From: Pandoraea pneumonica
GTDB lineage: Bacteria > Pseudomonadota > Gammaproteobacteria > Burkholderiales > Burkholderiaceae
Direction of reading: 5' to 3'
DNA: 64,000 bases
Assembly (NCBI RefSeq): GCF_902459645.1
Contig: NZ_CABPSK010000002.1
Span: 930,001 to 994,000 of the forward strand
Shown here: one piece after another, positions 36,143 to 48,131 of the stretch
Layout: every line of letters begins with the position of its first letter
How positions within the stretch are numbered: the first letter of the stretch is position 1
Made by a program: the position numbers and the translations under genes
Notes under the pieces: model-generated
The model's input: the letters and a program-made list of their open reading frames with translations, nothing else
What the model was told of the DNA's origin: nothing
Databases searched by the model: none

Positions 36143-36541
36143 TTACCCCGCCAACGCCGTTGCTTCGATTTCAACGGCCACACCATGACTGAGTGCCGGT
36201 ACCGGCACGACGGCGCGCGCAGGCTTCGCGTTACCAGCCCATTCTGTGTACACCTCGTTGAAGGGGCCCCAGTCGTCGACATTTGTGATGTACACACGCA
36301 CTTGCACCAGCCGTTCGATACGCGTGCCGCATGCCGTCAGAATGGCGGCAACGTTATTCAGGGCTTGTTTGGCTTGCACGGCGAACGGCGCGCCGACGAG
36401 GCGCTCGCCTTCCGGCGTGATCGGCAATTGCCCCGAGACGAACACGAAGCCGTTGGCGCAAACACCGTGCGAGTAGTGGCCACGCGGCGGTTGCAGCGTC
36501 GGGACGTTCACTTCTTCGATACCGCGTTCTTGAGCGCTCAT
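36143..36541 (-). CDS. RidA family protein (enamine/imine deaminase)
   Basis: 132 aa YjgF/YER057c/UK114 protein. Conserved parts: GHYSHGVCANGFVFVSGQLP, QAKQALNNVAAIL, VQVRVYITNVDDW and the substrate-binding Arg in PARAVVPVPAL. RidA proteins hydrolyse reactive 2-aminoacrylate-type enamines released by PLP dehydratases. That fits its ATGA overlap with the upstream dehydratase gene. Confidence 0.92.
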   Translation of the reverse strand: MSAQERGIEEVNVPTLQPPRGHYSHGVCANGFVFVSGQLPITPEGERLVGAPFAVQAKQALNNVAAILTACGTRIERLVQVRVYITNVDDWGPFNEVYTEWAGNAKPARAVVPVPALSHGVAVEIEATALAG

Positions 36542-37518
36542 ACGGCTTCCCCCAGGGTCAGTTTTGCGAAACGGGCCAGATCGACGTTGCCGCCGGACAA
36601 GATGACGCCGACGCGTTTGCCTTTCACGTCGAGTTTGCCTTGCAGCACGGCAGCAGCGGCCAGACAGCCGGTCGGCTCGACCACGATCTTCATACGGCTT
36701 GCGAAGAATTTCATCGTCTGCACGAGTTCGTCGTCGGTCACGGTCAAGATGTCGTCGACGAGCGAGCGGATAACCGGGAACGTGAAGTTGCCAAGGTGCT
36801 GCGTCTGCGCGCCATCGGCAATCGTGCACGGCGTATCGATGTGCACGATGCTGCCGCTGCGAAAGCTCTGCTGCCCGTCGTTGCCAGCTTCTGGCTCCAC
36901 GCCGTAGATGGCGATGTTCGGGTTCAGTGCACGTGCCGCGACAGCGCAGCCCGACAAGAGCCCGCCGCCACCGAGACAGACGACGAGAATGTCCAGTTCA
37001 CCGGCGTCTTCGATCAATTCTTTGGCCGCCGTGCCTTGACCCGCCATGACGTGCGGATGGTCGTACGGCGGAATCAGCGTCATGCCGCGCTCGGTGGCAA
37101 GGCGAGTGGCCAGCGCTTCGCGGTCTTCCTTGTAGCGGTCGAAGAGCACCACTTCCGCGCCATAGCCGCGCGTGGCGTCGATCTTCATTTGCGGCGCGTC
37201 TTGCGGCATCAGAATGACGGCGGCAACACTGAGCTCGCGTGCGGCAAGGGCAATGGCCTGCGCGTGGTTGCCCGACGAGAAGGCCAGCACGCCGCCGCGC
37301 TTTTGCTCGGCCGTGAACTGCGAAATCGCGTTGTAGGCGCCACGGAACTTGAACGCGCCCATGCGCTGGAAGTTCTCTGCTTTGAAGAACAGTTGCGCGC
37401 CGGTCAATGCATCGGCGGTGCGCGACGTCAGCACAGGCGTGCGGTGAGCGGCTTCACGAATCCGATCGTGCGCGGCCGCGACATCGCCGTACGTGATCGC
37501 CAAATGGGGAGCAGTCAT
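36538..37518 (-). CDS. PLP-dependent threonine/serine or 3-hydroxyaspartate dehydratase
   Basis: 326 aa fold-type-II enzyme. The PLP lysine is predicted as K57 in AFKFRGAYN; GGGGLLSG binds the PLP phosphate; SSGNHAQAIALAA is the substrate Asn/Ser loop. There is no C-terminal ACT regulatory domain, so it is a catabolic type. Homologues act on L-threonine, L-serine or threo-3-hydroxyaspartate, and sequence alone does not decide. Coupled by ATGA to the regulator upstream and to ridA downstream. Confidence 0.88.
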   Translation of the reverse strand: MTAPHLAITYGDVAAAHDRIREAAHRTPVLTSRTADALTGAQLFFKAENFQRMGAFKFRGAYNAISQFTAEQKRGGVLAFSSGNHAQAIALAARELSVAAVILMPQDAPQMKIDATRGYGAEVVLFDRYKEDREALATRLATERGMTLIPPYDHPHVMAGQGTAAKELIEDAGELDILVVCLGGGGLLSGCAVAARALNPNIAIYGVEPEAGNDGQQSFRSGSIVHIDTPCTIADGAQTQHLGNFTFPVIRSLVDDILTVTDDELVQTMKFFASRMKIVVEPTGCLAAAAVLQGKLDVKGKRVGVILSGGNVDLARFAKLTLGEAV

Positions 37519-38189
37519 GATGTGCCTTTCGGGTCGGAGAGGTAGGTGTACACGGTGGAGCGGGCCACGCCCAGCGCGCGTGCGACTTCCGCGTGGGCGT
37601 GACGCAGGTCGAGCAGCCCGCGGGCTTCGATCATCTGGATGGCTTCGCGGCGCTGCGTCAGCGTGAGGCCTTGCGGGGTGGTGTTGCGCTGCGCGGCAAA
37701 GTCGGTGATGAGCGGGCCGATATCGTCGAGTCGGCGCGTGGCAAGCGTTTCTCGCACGGGGGCGGGCGAGGTCGTCTGAATGCTCACCAGTTGCTGCACG
37801 CTAGCGGCGGCGGCAGCGAGCATCGAGATGTCCATGTTCAGGCAGATGGCTGCGACGTAATCGCCGCTGCTGTTTTTCAGCCCGATGGAGGTGCTTTTGG
37901 CCGGCCGACCGTCCGGGAAACGGTTCGCGTAATTGGCGATGACTTCCGGAAACGCGGGGTCGGCGATACGCGCCAGCCCCATCTCGGTCACCGCGTCGCC
38001 CGGCTGACGGCCTGACAAATTGTTGGCGATGGCGACAATCGCGTGGTCGGGGTCGGTCAGATCGTGCAGCACAACCTCGACGAGCGGCGCGAACGTCTGG
38101 CCGAGCGCCTCGACGATCTTGCGGCCTTCGCGCAACAACAAGGCGTTCTCGTCGCGTTTAGCCGTGCCGGGGAGTTTGGTGGATTTCAT
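37515..38189 (-). CDS. YheO/DauR-type PAS-HTH transcriptional regulator
   Basis: 224 aa. The N-terminal YheO-type PAS domain (~25-130: VVLHDLTDPDHAIVAIANNLSGR, STSIGLKNSSGDYVAAICLNMD) is followed by a C-terminal HTH (~172-218: LTLTQRREAIQMIEARGLLD, then VARALGVARSTVYTYL). Relatives such as DauR regulate amino-acid catabolic genes. It is first in an operon with the dehydratase and ridA, and a strong palindrome lies just before its start codon, pointing to autoregulation. Confidence 0.88.
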   Translation of the reverse strand: MKSTKLPGTAKRDENALLLREGRKIVEALGQTFAPLVEVVLHDLTDPDHAIVAIANNLSGRQPGDAVTEMGLARIADPAFPEVIANYANRFPDGRPAKSTSIGLKNSSGDYVAAICLNMDISMLAAAAASVQQLVSIQTTSPAPVRETLATRRLDDIGPLITDFAAQRNTTPQGLTLTQRREAIQMIEARGLLDLRHAHAEVARALGVARSTVYTYLSDPKGTS

Positions 38190-38193
38190 GATT

Positions 38194-38227
38194 TGACATT
38201 ATGTCACTGAGTAACAAAATGTCAAAT
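38194..38227 (-). promoter_or_regulatory. Operator of the YheO-type regulator / dehydratase / ridA operon
   Basis: Perfect palindrome TGACAT-T-ATGTCA at 38194-38206, 5 bases upstream of the regulator ATG (38189). A third half-site, ATGTCAAAT (38219-38227), forms a 9-base inverted repeat with ATTTGACAT (38191-38199). The cluster of half-sites is a good candidate for autoregulation. Confidence 0.65.
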
Positions 38228-38308
38228 CGATGTTGAATCTATCCCGTTCTGGTGCGAGCAGGGGACGAGCGGACTGCCGCAGGCAAAGTGCGACAGTCGA
38301 CACAGCCG

Positions 38309-39337
38309 TTACACCAACTGCTTCTCCGCCAACTCGCTCTTGAGATAACCGTAGTAGATCGGTGCGGCGACGAGCCCGGGCAGGCCGAAGGCGGCTTCCA
38401 TCACGATCATGGCGAGCAGTAGCTCCCACGCGCGCGATTGGATTTGCGTGCCGACGATGCGGGCATTCAGGAAGTATTCGAGCTTGTGGATGACGATCAG
38501 GAACACCAGCGACGCGATCGCCACGTATAGCGATACCGACAGGCTGAGTACCACGATGAAGGTGTTCGAGATCAGGTTGCCCACCACCGGCAGCAAACCG
38601 ACGACGAACGTCACCACGATCATCGTCTTGCGCAGCGGCACGTGAATGTCGAACATTGGCAGCACAGCGAGCAGAAAGATCGCCGTGAACACGGTGTTGA
38701 TGGCCGAAATCTTGAGTTGCGCGAAAACGATGCGGCGGAACGCGTCGCCAAAGCGCGTCACGCGCCGCGAGAGCGCAGCGGCGAGCGGTTGCATGTGCTG
38801 CACCGGGCGAATCGTCGAGAGCGCGACGAGCGCGCCCAGCACCAGCCCAACGACGATGTGCACCATCGCGTTGAGCGCTTCCTTGCCCACCAGCGACATC
38901 TCTTGCGTGTGGTCTTTCAGAAAGCCGGTCACGGCTTGGTGGATATCGTCGCTATCGGCGGGCATCCGTGCCGTGATCCACGAGGGCAATTGCGTGCGCG
39001 CCTGCTCCACCGCTTCCATCATTCGGCCATTGATGTGTTGCAGATGACCGGCGTCGCTGCGGAAAAACGCCACGATGCCGAAAATCAACGCCGTCATCAG
39101 CGCAACGATGATCGCCGAGAGCAACGCCACCGCCACGAGCCGCGCCCGCTCGCTCGAAATGCGCAATTGCAAACGCGGTCCGAGCACGTGCACGAGTTGA
39201 AAGACCGTCATCCCCGCGAGCACAGCCGAAAGCAGGTGAATGCTCAGCACCAACCACAGTGCGACCGCAGCGAAAACATAACTCGTCAGCTCGACCCAAA
39301 AGGCTCGATCCGGATTCCAGCCAGAACGCGGTTCCAT
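38309..39337 (-). CDS. AI-2E family transporter
   Basis: 342 aa membrane protein with about seven or eight hydrophobic segments in the PF01594 arrangement: two N-terminal helices, a long periplasmic or cytoplasmic stretch (~90-150), then helices with the conserved VVGLLPVVGNLISNT and a final FGLPGLVAAPIYYGYLK. Family members include TqsA and also ion exporters, so autoinducer transport is not implied. The gene stands between the YheO operon and uvrA. Confidence 0.87.
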   Translation of the reverse strand: MEPRSGWNPDRAFWVELTSYVFAAVALWLVLSIHLLSAVLAGMTVFQLVHVLGPRLQLRISSERARLVAVALLSAIIVALMTALIFGIVAFFRSDAGHLQHINGRMMEAVEQARTQLPSWITARMPADSDDIHQAVTGFLKDHTQEMSLVGKEALNAMVHIVVGLVLGALVALSTIRPVQHMQPLAAALSRRVTRFGDAFRRIVFAQLKISAINTVFTAIFLLAVLPMFDIHVPLRKTMIVVTFVVGLLPVVGNLISNTFIVVLSLSVSLYVAIASLVFLIVIHKLEYFLNARIVGTQIQSRAWELLLAMIVMEAAFGLPGLVAAPIYYGYLKSELAEKQLV

Positions 39338-39397
39338 GCGTTACATCCTTGTCTAAGACCTAGCGCTCAGTTTGCTCTTATTTGCGCTTATTTGACC

Positions 39398-42262
<2,865 letters not shown>

Positions 42263-42751
42263 GACGGTTCCGGAGTCGTCGCCGATGAACCCGCGCGGCG
42301 AATTGTCGCGGGAGCGGGTTCCGGCCCCCAAGTGCCCTGGTTTCCCGGGACGTCGGGCCGCGCCGGCACGGTAAATCCGGGCATCGGCACAGCAGGCGGC
42401 GGGAGCGGTCGGGCGGACCGCAGGGGGGAAATCCGGGCGGCTAAACCTGCTAATATACCTAAGTTTGATTTCTGGGGCAGAACCTGCTGATCGCACAGTG
42501 CGGGCGGGTGGCCAACGTGGGGACAGATGGGGACGAACGGCCCGATTACCAGAGGCTGACCCCATGGCAGCGCAAGATGTCGTCCGAGACCGGGCAGATG
42601 GCCTCCGAGAAGGCCGTGCACCGGTGGTTTCGCGGGGCGGCGATCGAACGCGCAGTCAGGTACTTAGTCAGGCAACTCAGTCAGACAATTAAGCAGGCAA
42701 TCCATCAGATCAATCCGAGGCTGGACGAGCTTTTTCATCTCTCAGGACGTA
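42263..42751. other. 489-base divergent region between uvrA and the MFS gene
   Basis: No convincing gene; the small open frames are compositionally unlike real proteins. An AT-rich TAATAT (42451-42456) could be a -10 element. I did not find a match to the CTGT-N8-ACAG SOS box. A degenerate tandem repeat close to the MFS start is listed separately. Confidence 0.55.
42654..42697 (+). repeat. Degenerate heptad repeat upstream of the MFS gene
   Basis: AGTCAGG (42654), AGTCAGG (42666), AGTCAGA (42679) and AAGCAGG (42691) occur every 12-13 bases, separated by AT-richer 5-6 base spacers. This is 55-100 bases upstream of the MFS ATG. Regular spacing near helical pitch suggests possible repeated protein-binding sites. 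Confidence 0.5.
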
Positions 42752-43975
42752 ATGTCTACCGATTCCGTGACTTCCGCATCCCCTGCCACGACCAGCGGCC
42801 GTGGTGGCCGCATGACGCCGCTAGAAGTGCGTGCGAGTGCTTCGCTGGCGAGCATCTTTGCGCTGCGCATGCTTGGCCTGTTCCTGATCATGCCGGTGTT
42901 CTCCGTTTTCGCGCAGACCATTCCCGGCGGCAACAACACGTTTCTCGTTGGGCTGGCCATCGGCATTTACGGCCTGACGCAGTCGCTGCTGTACATCCCG
43001 TATGGCTGGGCGTCGGACCGCCTCGGGCGTAAGCCGGTCATCATTTTCGGGCTGATCATCTTCGCTATCGGCTCGCTGATCGCGGCGCTGGCGCACGACC
43101 TGACGTGGATTATCGTCGGGCGTGCCATTCAGGGCGCCGGGGCGATCTCGTCGGCCGTGATGGCTTGTGTGGCCGACCTGACGAGCGACGCCAACCGCAC
43201 CAAGGCGATGGCAATGATCGGCGGCAGCATCGGCATCTCGTTTGCAGTCGCCATCGTATGTGCGCCGTTCCTTTATCACTGGCTGGGCATGAGCGGCCTG
43301 TTCTCGGCCATCGGCATTTTGGCGGTCGTGGCGATCTTCGTGGTGCTGTGGGTGGTGCCCACCCCGCCCGTTCACGCCAAGGCCGGTCCGGCGCCGTTCT
43401 CCGAGGTGTTGCACAACCCGGAGTTGCTGCGTCTCAATTTCGGCGTTTTCGTGTTGCATGCGACGCAAACGGCACTGTTTGTTGCGATGCCGCGCATGTT
43501 GGTCGCGGCGGGCTTGCCGGTGGCGCAGCACTGGGAGATTTATCTGCCGGTGATGGGGCTCTCGTTCGTCGCGATGGTGCCCGCGATCATCGCTGCGGAA
43601 AAGCGCGGCAAGATGAAATTGGTGTTGCTCTCGGCGATTGCGCTGGTGGCCATTGCACAGTTGGCATTGGGCGGTTTGCCGCCGACGGTGGCGGTGATCG
43701 CGACCGTGTTGTTCGTTTATTTCCTCGGCTTTAATGTGCTGGAAGCGTCGCAGCCGTCGCTGGTGTCGAAACTGGCGCCGGGGCAGCGCAAGGGCGCGGC
43801 GGTGGGTGTCTACAATACGACGCAGGCGCTGGGTTTGTTCTGCGGTGGCGCACTAGGGGGTTATCTGATGACCCACTACGGTCAGAACGCAATCTTCCTG
43901 ACTTGTGCAGCGGGTGCTTTCCTGTGGCTTATAATCGCCGCACCGATGAAGGCACCAGCGCCTCGTCAATCCTGA
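42752..43975 (+). CDS. MFS transporter (YajR/DHA1-like)
   Basis: 407 aa with about 12 membrane segments. Motif A is GWASDRLGRKPVI; the start LRMLGLFLIMPVFSVFAQTIPGG is typical of the MFS proteins encoded between uvrA and ssb in Burkholderiales. Probably an H+-coupled exporter; substrate unknown. The first ~25 residues are a Ser/Thr/Gly-rich cytoplasmic stretch. ssb follows after 30 bases. Confidence 0.9.
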   Translation: MSTDSVTSASPATTSGRGGRMTPLEVRASASLASIFALRMLGLFLIMPVFSVFAQTIPGGNNTFLVGLAIGIYGLTQSLLYIPYGWASDRLGRKPVIIFGLIIFAIGSLIAALAHDLTWIIVGRAIQGAGAISSAVMACVADLTSDANRTKAMAMIGGSIGISFAVAIVCAPFLYHWLGMSGLFSAIGILAVVAIFVVLWVVPTPPVHAKAGPAPFSEVLHNPELLRLNFGVFVLHATQTALFVAMPRMLVAAGLPVAQHWEIYLPVMGLSFVAMVPAIIAAEKRGKMKLVLLSAIALVAIAQLALGGLPPTVAVIATVLFVYFLGFNVLEASQPSLVSKLAPGQRKGAAVGVYNTTQALGLFCGGALGGYLMTHYGQNAIFLTCAAGAFLWLIIAAPMKAPAPRQS

Positions 43976-44005
43976 ACGGATTTCAGCAATACCGGAGAAA
44001 GTTTC

Positions 44006-44524
44006 ATGGCATCAGTCAACAAAGTCATCCTGGTCGGCAATCTGGGCGCCGATCCCGAAGTGCGCTATCTGCCGAGCGGCGATGCGGTAGCGAACATTCG
44101 TCTTGCAACGACCGACCGCTACAAGGACAAGCAGTCTGGCGAATTCAAGGAGATGACCGAATGGCATCGTGTGTCGTTCTTCGGCCGTCTCGCGGAAATC
44201 GTCAATGAGTACCTGAAGAAGGGCTCGTCGGTGTATATCGAAGGCAAGATCCGCACGCGCAAGTACCAAGCGCAAGATGGCACGGACCGTTACAGCACGG
44301 ACATCGTGGCTGACCAGATGCAAATGCTGGGTGGCCGTGGTAGCGAAGGCGGTGGTGGTGGCGGCGGCGGTGGTTATTCGCGCGGCGGCGGCGATGAAGG
44401 CGGCGGCGGTGGCGGCGGTTACTCGCGTGGCGGTGGCGGCGGTGGTGGCGGTGGCCGTCAGCAGCAAGCCCCGGCCAAGCAGTCGGGCGGCTTCGACGAC
44501 ATGGACGACGATATTCCGTTCTAA
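44006..44524 (+). CDS. ssb: Single-stranded DNA-binding protein
   Basis: 172 aa. OB-fold domain over residues 1-110 ([47 protein letters not shown]). A glycine-rich linker (~111-153) is built from GGGG/YSRGG repeats, and the conserved acidic tip MDDDIPF binds partner proteins. Coats single-stranded DNA in replication and repair. AGAAAG lies just upstream of the ATG. Confidence 0.97.
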   Translation: MASVNKVILVGNLGADPEVRYLPSGDAVANIRLATTDRYKDKQSGEFKEMTEWHRVSFFGRLAEIVNEYLKKGSSVYIEGKIRTRKYQAQDGTDRYSTDIVADQMQMLGGRGSEGGGGGGGGGYSRGGGDEGGGGGGGYSRGGGGGGGGGRQQQAPAKQSGGFDDMDDDIPF

Positions 44525-44560
44525 AGCGTCATCGAGCCTCACCAAGCATCACGCTTGAAC

Positions 44561-44594
44561 AAAACCCCGAAGGTCTCAGACCCTCGGGGTTTTT
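44561..44594. terminator. Intrinsic terminator after ssb
   Basis: Stem AAAACCCCGA (44561-44570) / TCGGGGTTTT (44584-44593), ending in a U-run for plus-strand transcripts; the A-run on the left could also serve the convergent minus-strand gene. Confidence 0.9.
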
Positions 44595-44621
44595 CGTTTC
44601 AGCGCAATGCGAGCTTGAGTG

Positions 44622-45299
44622 TCAGGGCTGTGCGAGCGACAACCGGTAAATGTCCGCTGGCGCGAGAATCGCCGACGGTGCGCCGCGCCGCACGACGTTG
44701 AGCATCGCGTTGCCGACCACGCGTGTCGTGAGCACGCTAGACGGCGAAAAACGCCGCACAAGTGCCAACACTGGCCCGAACAAGAGATACAACCACCGGT
44801 AGCTGGCCGTTCGCGACTGAATACCGTCTTCGGGCACGATGGCGGCGGGGCGGAAGATGGCAACTCGGCCGAAGGGCAGGCGTTGCAAGGCATTCTCCGT
44901 TTGTCCGCGCACGCGAGCCCACATCGTCTTGCCGCGCTCGCTGCTGTCTGCACCGGCGCCGGACACATACACCATCGCCATTCCCGGACTGCGCGCCAGC
45001 AATTGCTGTGCAACATGCAGCGTCAGGTCGTAAGTCACGGCCCGATAGTCCGGCTCAGACATGCCGAACGACGTCACCCCAATACAAAAGAAGCACGCAT
45101 CGACGTTGGCAAAAACATCAGCCGATGCGTCGAACGCCTTCAAATCGCTCGCTACGACAACCCGAATTCGCGGGTCGTCGTAGCCCTCCAGCACCTGTCG
45201 GCCGACCACGACAATTTCAGTGACATCGGGTGCTTTCAGGCAAGCGAGTAGTGCACCCTGACCCACCATGCCGCTCGCGCCAAACAGGACAATACGCAT
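44622..45299 (-). CDS. NAD(P)-binding NmrA/epimerase-like protein
   Basis: 225 aa Rossmann protein. The nucleotide-binding motif is LFGASGMVGQGAL at the N-terminus, with VYVSGAGADSSERGKTMWARVRG in the middle in place of a classical YxxxK site. Such 'atypical SDR' proteins include oxidoreductases and redox sensors. ATG 45299 lies 4 bases after the upstream SDR gene stop, so the two form an operon. Substrate unknown. Confidence 0.85.
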   Translation of the reverse strand: MRIVLFGASGMVGQGALLACLKAPDVTEIVVVGRQVLEGYDDPRIRVVVASDLKAFDASADVFANVDACFFCIGVTSFGMSEPDYRAVTYDLTLHVAQQLLARSPGMAMVYVSGAGADSSERGKTMWARVRGQTENALQRLPFGRVAIFRPAAIVPEDGIQSRTASYRWLYLLFGPVLALVRRFSPSSVLTTRVVGNAMLNVVRRGAPSAILAPADIYRLSLAQP

Positions 45300-45303
45300 G
45301 ACG

Positions 45304-46170
45304 TTACTCCGTAGGCCACTCGGGCGCCGCGGCATCGAAGTCGGCGGCCATCGTGACGGGTTTCCATTGTTGCATGGCCGCTGAACGCGCCTGCTCCTGC
45401 GCCTGCAAAATCTGCCACGCGTCGGACCCCAAGACCAGACGCGCAGGTACGTCAGCGCGCGTGGCGAGTTGCGCGATCAGTGCGCCGATGCGCTGCGGGT
45501 CACCGACCTCGTGCCCGACGTAAGCGTCGATCAGCGTTTTGAATTCACCCATCGAAGGGGCGTAGTCGGGCGGCAGATCCGTCAACGTTTCGCGCGCCTC
45601 TTGGCCCCAACCGGTACGCATCCCGCCGGGTTCCAACGTGCAGATGCGAACGCCGAACGGGGCGACTTCCTTGCCCACCACATCGCTGAATCCCCCTACA
45701 GCCCATTTCGCGGCTTGATACGCGGCGAGCCCCGGATTACTGATCCGGCCACCGACCGACGACACCTGGAAAATGTGACCGCTACCTTGGCTGCGCATGA
45801 CCGGAATCGCAGCACGCGTCAGATTCACGACACCAAAGAAGTTGGTTTCGATCTGCGCGCGGAAGTCGGCTTCCGCGGTGTATTCGAACGGTTCGATATG
45901 CCCATAACCGGCATTGTTGACGAGAACGTCGAGCCGTCCGAAGCGGCGCACCGCTTCTGCCACGGCGCGGCTGGCTTGAGCGCTGTCGGTGACATCGAGG
46001 GGAAACGTCGCGAGCTGTTCGCCATACGCGTGAAAGTGCGCCTGCAACGCTGCGAGTTGCGCGTCGCCGCGGGCCGTGGCGAGCACCTTGCCGCCTTGCT
46101 TAAGTACCGCTTCGACGATGGAACGTCCCAACCCTCGCGCGGCACCGGTAATCAACCAAACTTTGGACAT
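45304..46170 (-). CDS. Short-chain dehydrogenase/reductase
   Basis: 288 aa classical SDR. Cofactor motif TGAARGLGRS, NNAGYG, the catalytic Ser in FQVSSVGG, and YQAAKWAV as the YxxxK pair. The long C-terminal part (RTGWGQEARETLTDLPPDY and beyond) resembles the subgroup annotated as oxidoreductases acting on ketones or steroids, but the substrate is unknown. ATG 46170 has AGGTG upstream. It may be controlled by the TetR gene beside it. Confidence 0.9.
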   Translation of the reverse strand: MSKVWLITGAARGLGRSIVEAVLKQGGKVLATARGDAQLAALQAHFHAYGEQLATFPLDVTDSAQASRAVAEAVRRFGRLDVLVNNAGYGHIEPFEYTAEADFRAQIETNFFGVVNLTRAAIPVMRSQGSGHIFQVSSVGGRISNPGLAAYQAAKWAVGGFSDVVGKEVAPFGVRICTLEPGGMRTGWGQEARETLTDLPPDYAPSMGEFKTLIDAYVGHEVGDPQRIGALIAQLATRADVPARLVLGSDAWQILQAQEQARSAAMQQWKPVTMAADFDAAAPEWPTE

Positions 46171-46314
46171 GACAGTCACCTTTTGAAGACTTACTGCGGA
46201 GATAAACCGGACTTGCCGGTAACGATAAATGCGTGTGCACGCACTCAATTAAAAGATAAAAATGTGGGCAACGTAACGGCTTGAAGCCCCATCGCTTGAA
46301 AAACGAAACGTCAG

Positions 46315-46338
46315 GCGAAACGTAAGGCGAAACGCCTT
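46315..46338 (-). terminator. Small hairpin at the end of the TetR gene
   Basis: AAGGCG-AAA-CGCCTT (46324-46338) overlaps the TAA stop codon of the TetR gene. It lies in a short tandem array of GCGAAACG (46315 and 46327). On the minus strand a T-rich stretch follows about 20 bases further, so termination is possible but weak. Confidence 0.35.
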
Positions 46339-46906
46339 ATGTCGTGATCCCGCGCCACACCATCTGGAACCCAAGCTTCAGGAACCGCTCGCGCGCGTCG
46401 GGTTGCTGATTCACATGGTCGATCGTGACATCGGCAATTTGCTCGAAGACGGATGCGAGCAACGAGATCGGCGCCTTGATCAGCACGCCTTCGCGCACAC
46501 CGTCCTCCAGCATTTTCGACACGGCGAGAAACGGCTCCATGCCTTGCAGCCGGGTCGTCTGCGGGATCAGACCCGACGCCGAGAGGCGCGCGATCGCGTG
46601 CCGCCCCGCAGGGTTGTCGAGTCCCCAACCGACAAAGCGCTCGAACACGTGCGCCATACGCGCCTCGTAGCCGCCGCCGTGCGGATAGTCGGGCATCAGC
46701 GCCTGCGCCAACTGCTCCTTCAGATGCAAATACAACTCGCGGAACAGCGTCTCCTTACTCTCGAAGTACGTGAACAACGTGCCTTCCGCCACCCCCGCGC
46801 CCTTGGCAATCGCCGAGGTGGTCGCCATCACGCCATGTTCGGCCACAGCCAGCGTTGCTGACTGAAGCAGGGCGTTACGTTTCTCGGGGCTAAGCGGGCG
46901 AGCCAT
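46337..46906 (-). CDS. TetR-family transcriptional regulator
   Basis: 189 aa. N-terminal TetR HTH (residues ~8-55: ATLAVAEHGVMATTSAIAKG, AGVAEGTLFTYFESKETLF) and a helical ligand-binding C-terminal domain. ATG 46906 (MARPLSPEKR) is where homology begins. It lies upstream of, and on the same strand as, the two SDR-like genes, which are its likely targets. Confidence 0.9.
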   Translation of the reverse strand: MARPLSPEKRNALLQSATLAVAEHGVMATTSAIAKGAGVAEGTLFTYFESKETLFRELYLHLKEQLAQALMPDYPHGGGYEARMAHVFERFVGWGLDNPAGRHAIARLSASGLIPQTTRLQGMEPFLAVSKMLEDGVREGVLIKAPISLLASVFEQIADVTIDHVNQQPDARERFLKLGFQMVWRGITT

Positions 46907-47085
46907 GGCGATACCGTTAAATAGAGTGAGTGCGCGCTCAATTATACGCAACTTGCGGTGAAGTGCAAATGCCCTGGACGAAGCGCGATGTATGGCGACA
47001 AATCGCGACAAAAGCCGACGCGGCGTCAATTGTCTTGGCGCGGAGGCCGTCATACCCTCGGCGTCGATGATTTGGGAGAACGAAC

Positions 47086-47964
47086 ATGGCAACGATCGGC
47101 GCGCGCGCAGCAATAGGTATCTGGGCCGCGGCACTCATCGCGATATCGCTGCAAGCGTGCGCACTGGAGATGTCGACGGCACACGGCGAGCCGATCTTTG
47201 CCTCGAACGAAGCCGCGATCTGGGCGGGCGAGAGCGGCACGGTGCGGTGGCAGCCCTCGGTCGCCGACACGTGGCAGTGGCAGCTTCGGGGCAAGGTCAA
47301 CACGTCTTATAACGTCAATGTCTACGACATCGATCTATTCGATACGGACGCTGCCACCATCGCGCAACTCAAGCGCGCCGGACGAAAAGTCGTTTGCTAC
47401 TTCTCCGCAGGCAGCTCGGAGTCTTGGCGCGCCGATTTCGGAGCGTTCAAGCCAGCGGACAAGGGCAAAGCCATGCGTGGCTGGGCGGGTGAAAACTGGC
47501 TCGATGTGCGATCCGGCAACGTCCGCCAAATCATGAAGCAACGCCTCGATCATGCCGCCGTGAAAGGCTGCGACGGCGTCGAACCCGACAACGTAGACGG
47601 CTACGACAACGACACCGGCTTCGCGCTCACCGCGCAAGATCAGCTCGACTTCAATCGATTTCTCGCCGAAGAAGCGCATGCACGCAGTCTTGCCATCGGG
47701 TTGAAGAACGACGTCAACCAGTTGGCGGCGCTCGAGCCATTCTTCGATTTCGCGGTGAACGAGGAATGTCACGAGCAGAACGAATGCTCGGGCTATGTCG
47801 CATTCACAGCGAAGCAAAAGCCCGTCTTCAACGCCGAATATCACGCGAGCTATCGCACCGAAGCGGGGCGGCGAGCGCTGTGTACTGCGGCCAAAAAAGC
47901 GAATCTGCGCACACTCGTCTTGCCGAAAGCGTTGGATGACAGCTTCCGATTCAGTTGCGACTGA
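47086..47964 (+). CDS. GH114-type endo-alpha-1,4-polygalactosaminidase-like lipoprotein
   Basis: 292 aa. Lipoprotein signal with lipobox LQAC (Cys25). The mature domain has the GH114/TM1410-like pattern: YNVNVYDIDLFDTDAATIAQL, VVCYFSAGSSESWR, the acidic catalytic region GCDGVEPDNVDGYDND, AIGLKNDVNQL and FAVNEECHEQNEC. GH114 enzymes cut alpha-1,4-linked polygalactosamine. Genes for a glycosyltransferase and a polysaccharide deacetylase follow. Confidence 0.85.
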   Translation: MATIGARAAIGIWAAALIAISLQACALEMSTAHGEPIFASNEAAIWAGESGTVRWQPSVADTWQWQLRGKVNTSYNVNVYDIDLFDTDAATIAQLKRAGRKVVCYFSAGSSESWRADFGAFKPADKGKAMRGWAGENWLDVRSGNVRQIMKQRLDHAAVKGCDGVEPDNVDGYDNDTGFALTAQDQLDFNRFLAEEAHARSLAIGLKNDVNQLAALEPFFDFAVNEECHEQNECSGYVAFTAKQKPVFNAEYHASYRTEAGRRALCTAAKKANLRTLVLPKALDDSFRFSCD

Positions 47965-48131
47965 ACGCGTGAAACATCGCGAAAATGTCGTGGTAATGCA
48001 ATGAAGGTTCAGCAATGTGAGCGCCGCGACAAATCGAAATATTTCTCGTCAGGACTCCACACTATCTGCGCATCGGGATACGTAACATTTGCGAAGCCAT
48101 CACCTCGCAGTCGTCTTAGCCCCCCATCCCG

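Noticed and set aside
42263-42500. Possible LexA/SOS box for uvrA
   Set aside because: The nearest candidate (CCTGCTGATCGCACAG region) does not match CTGT-N8-ACAG.
42465-42692. Small plus-strand frame between uvrA and the MFS gene
   Set aside because: No ribosome-binding site, low-complexity basic composition, and it runs into the tandem repeat.
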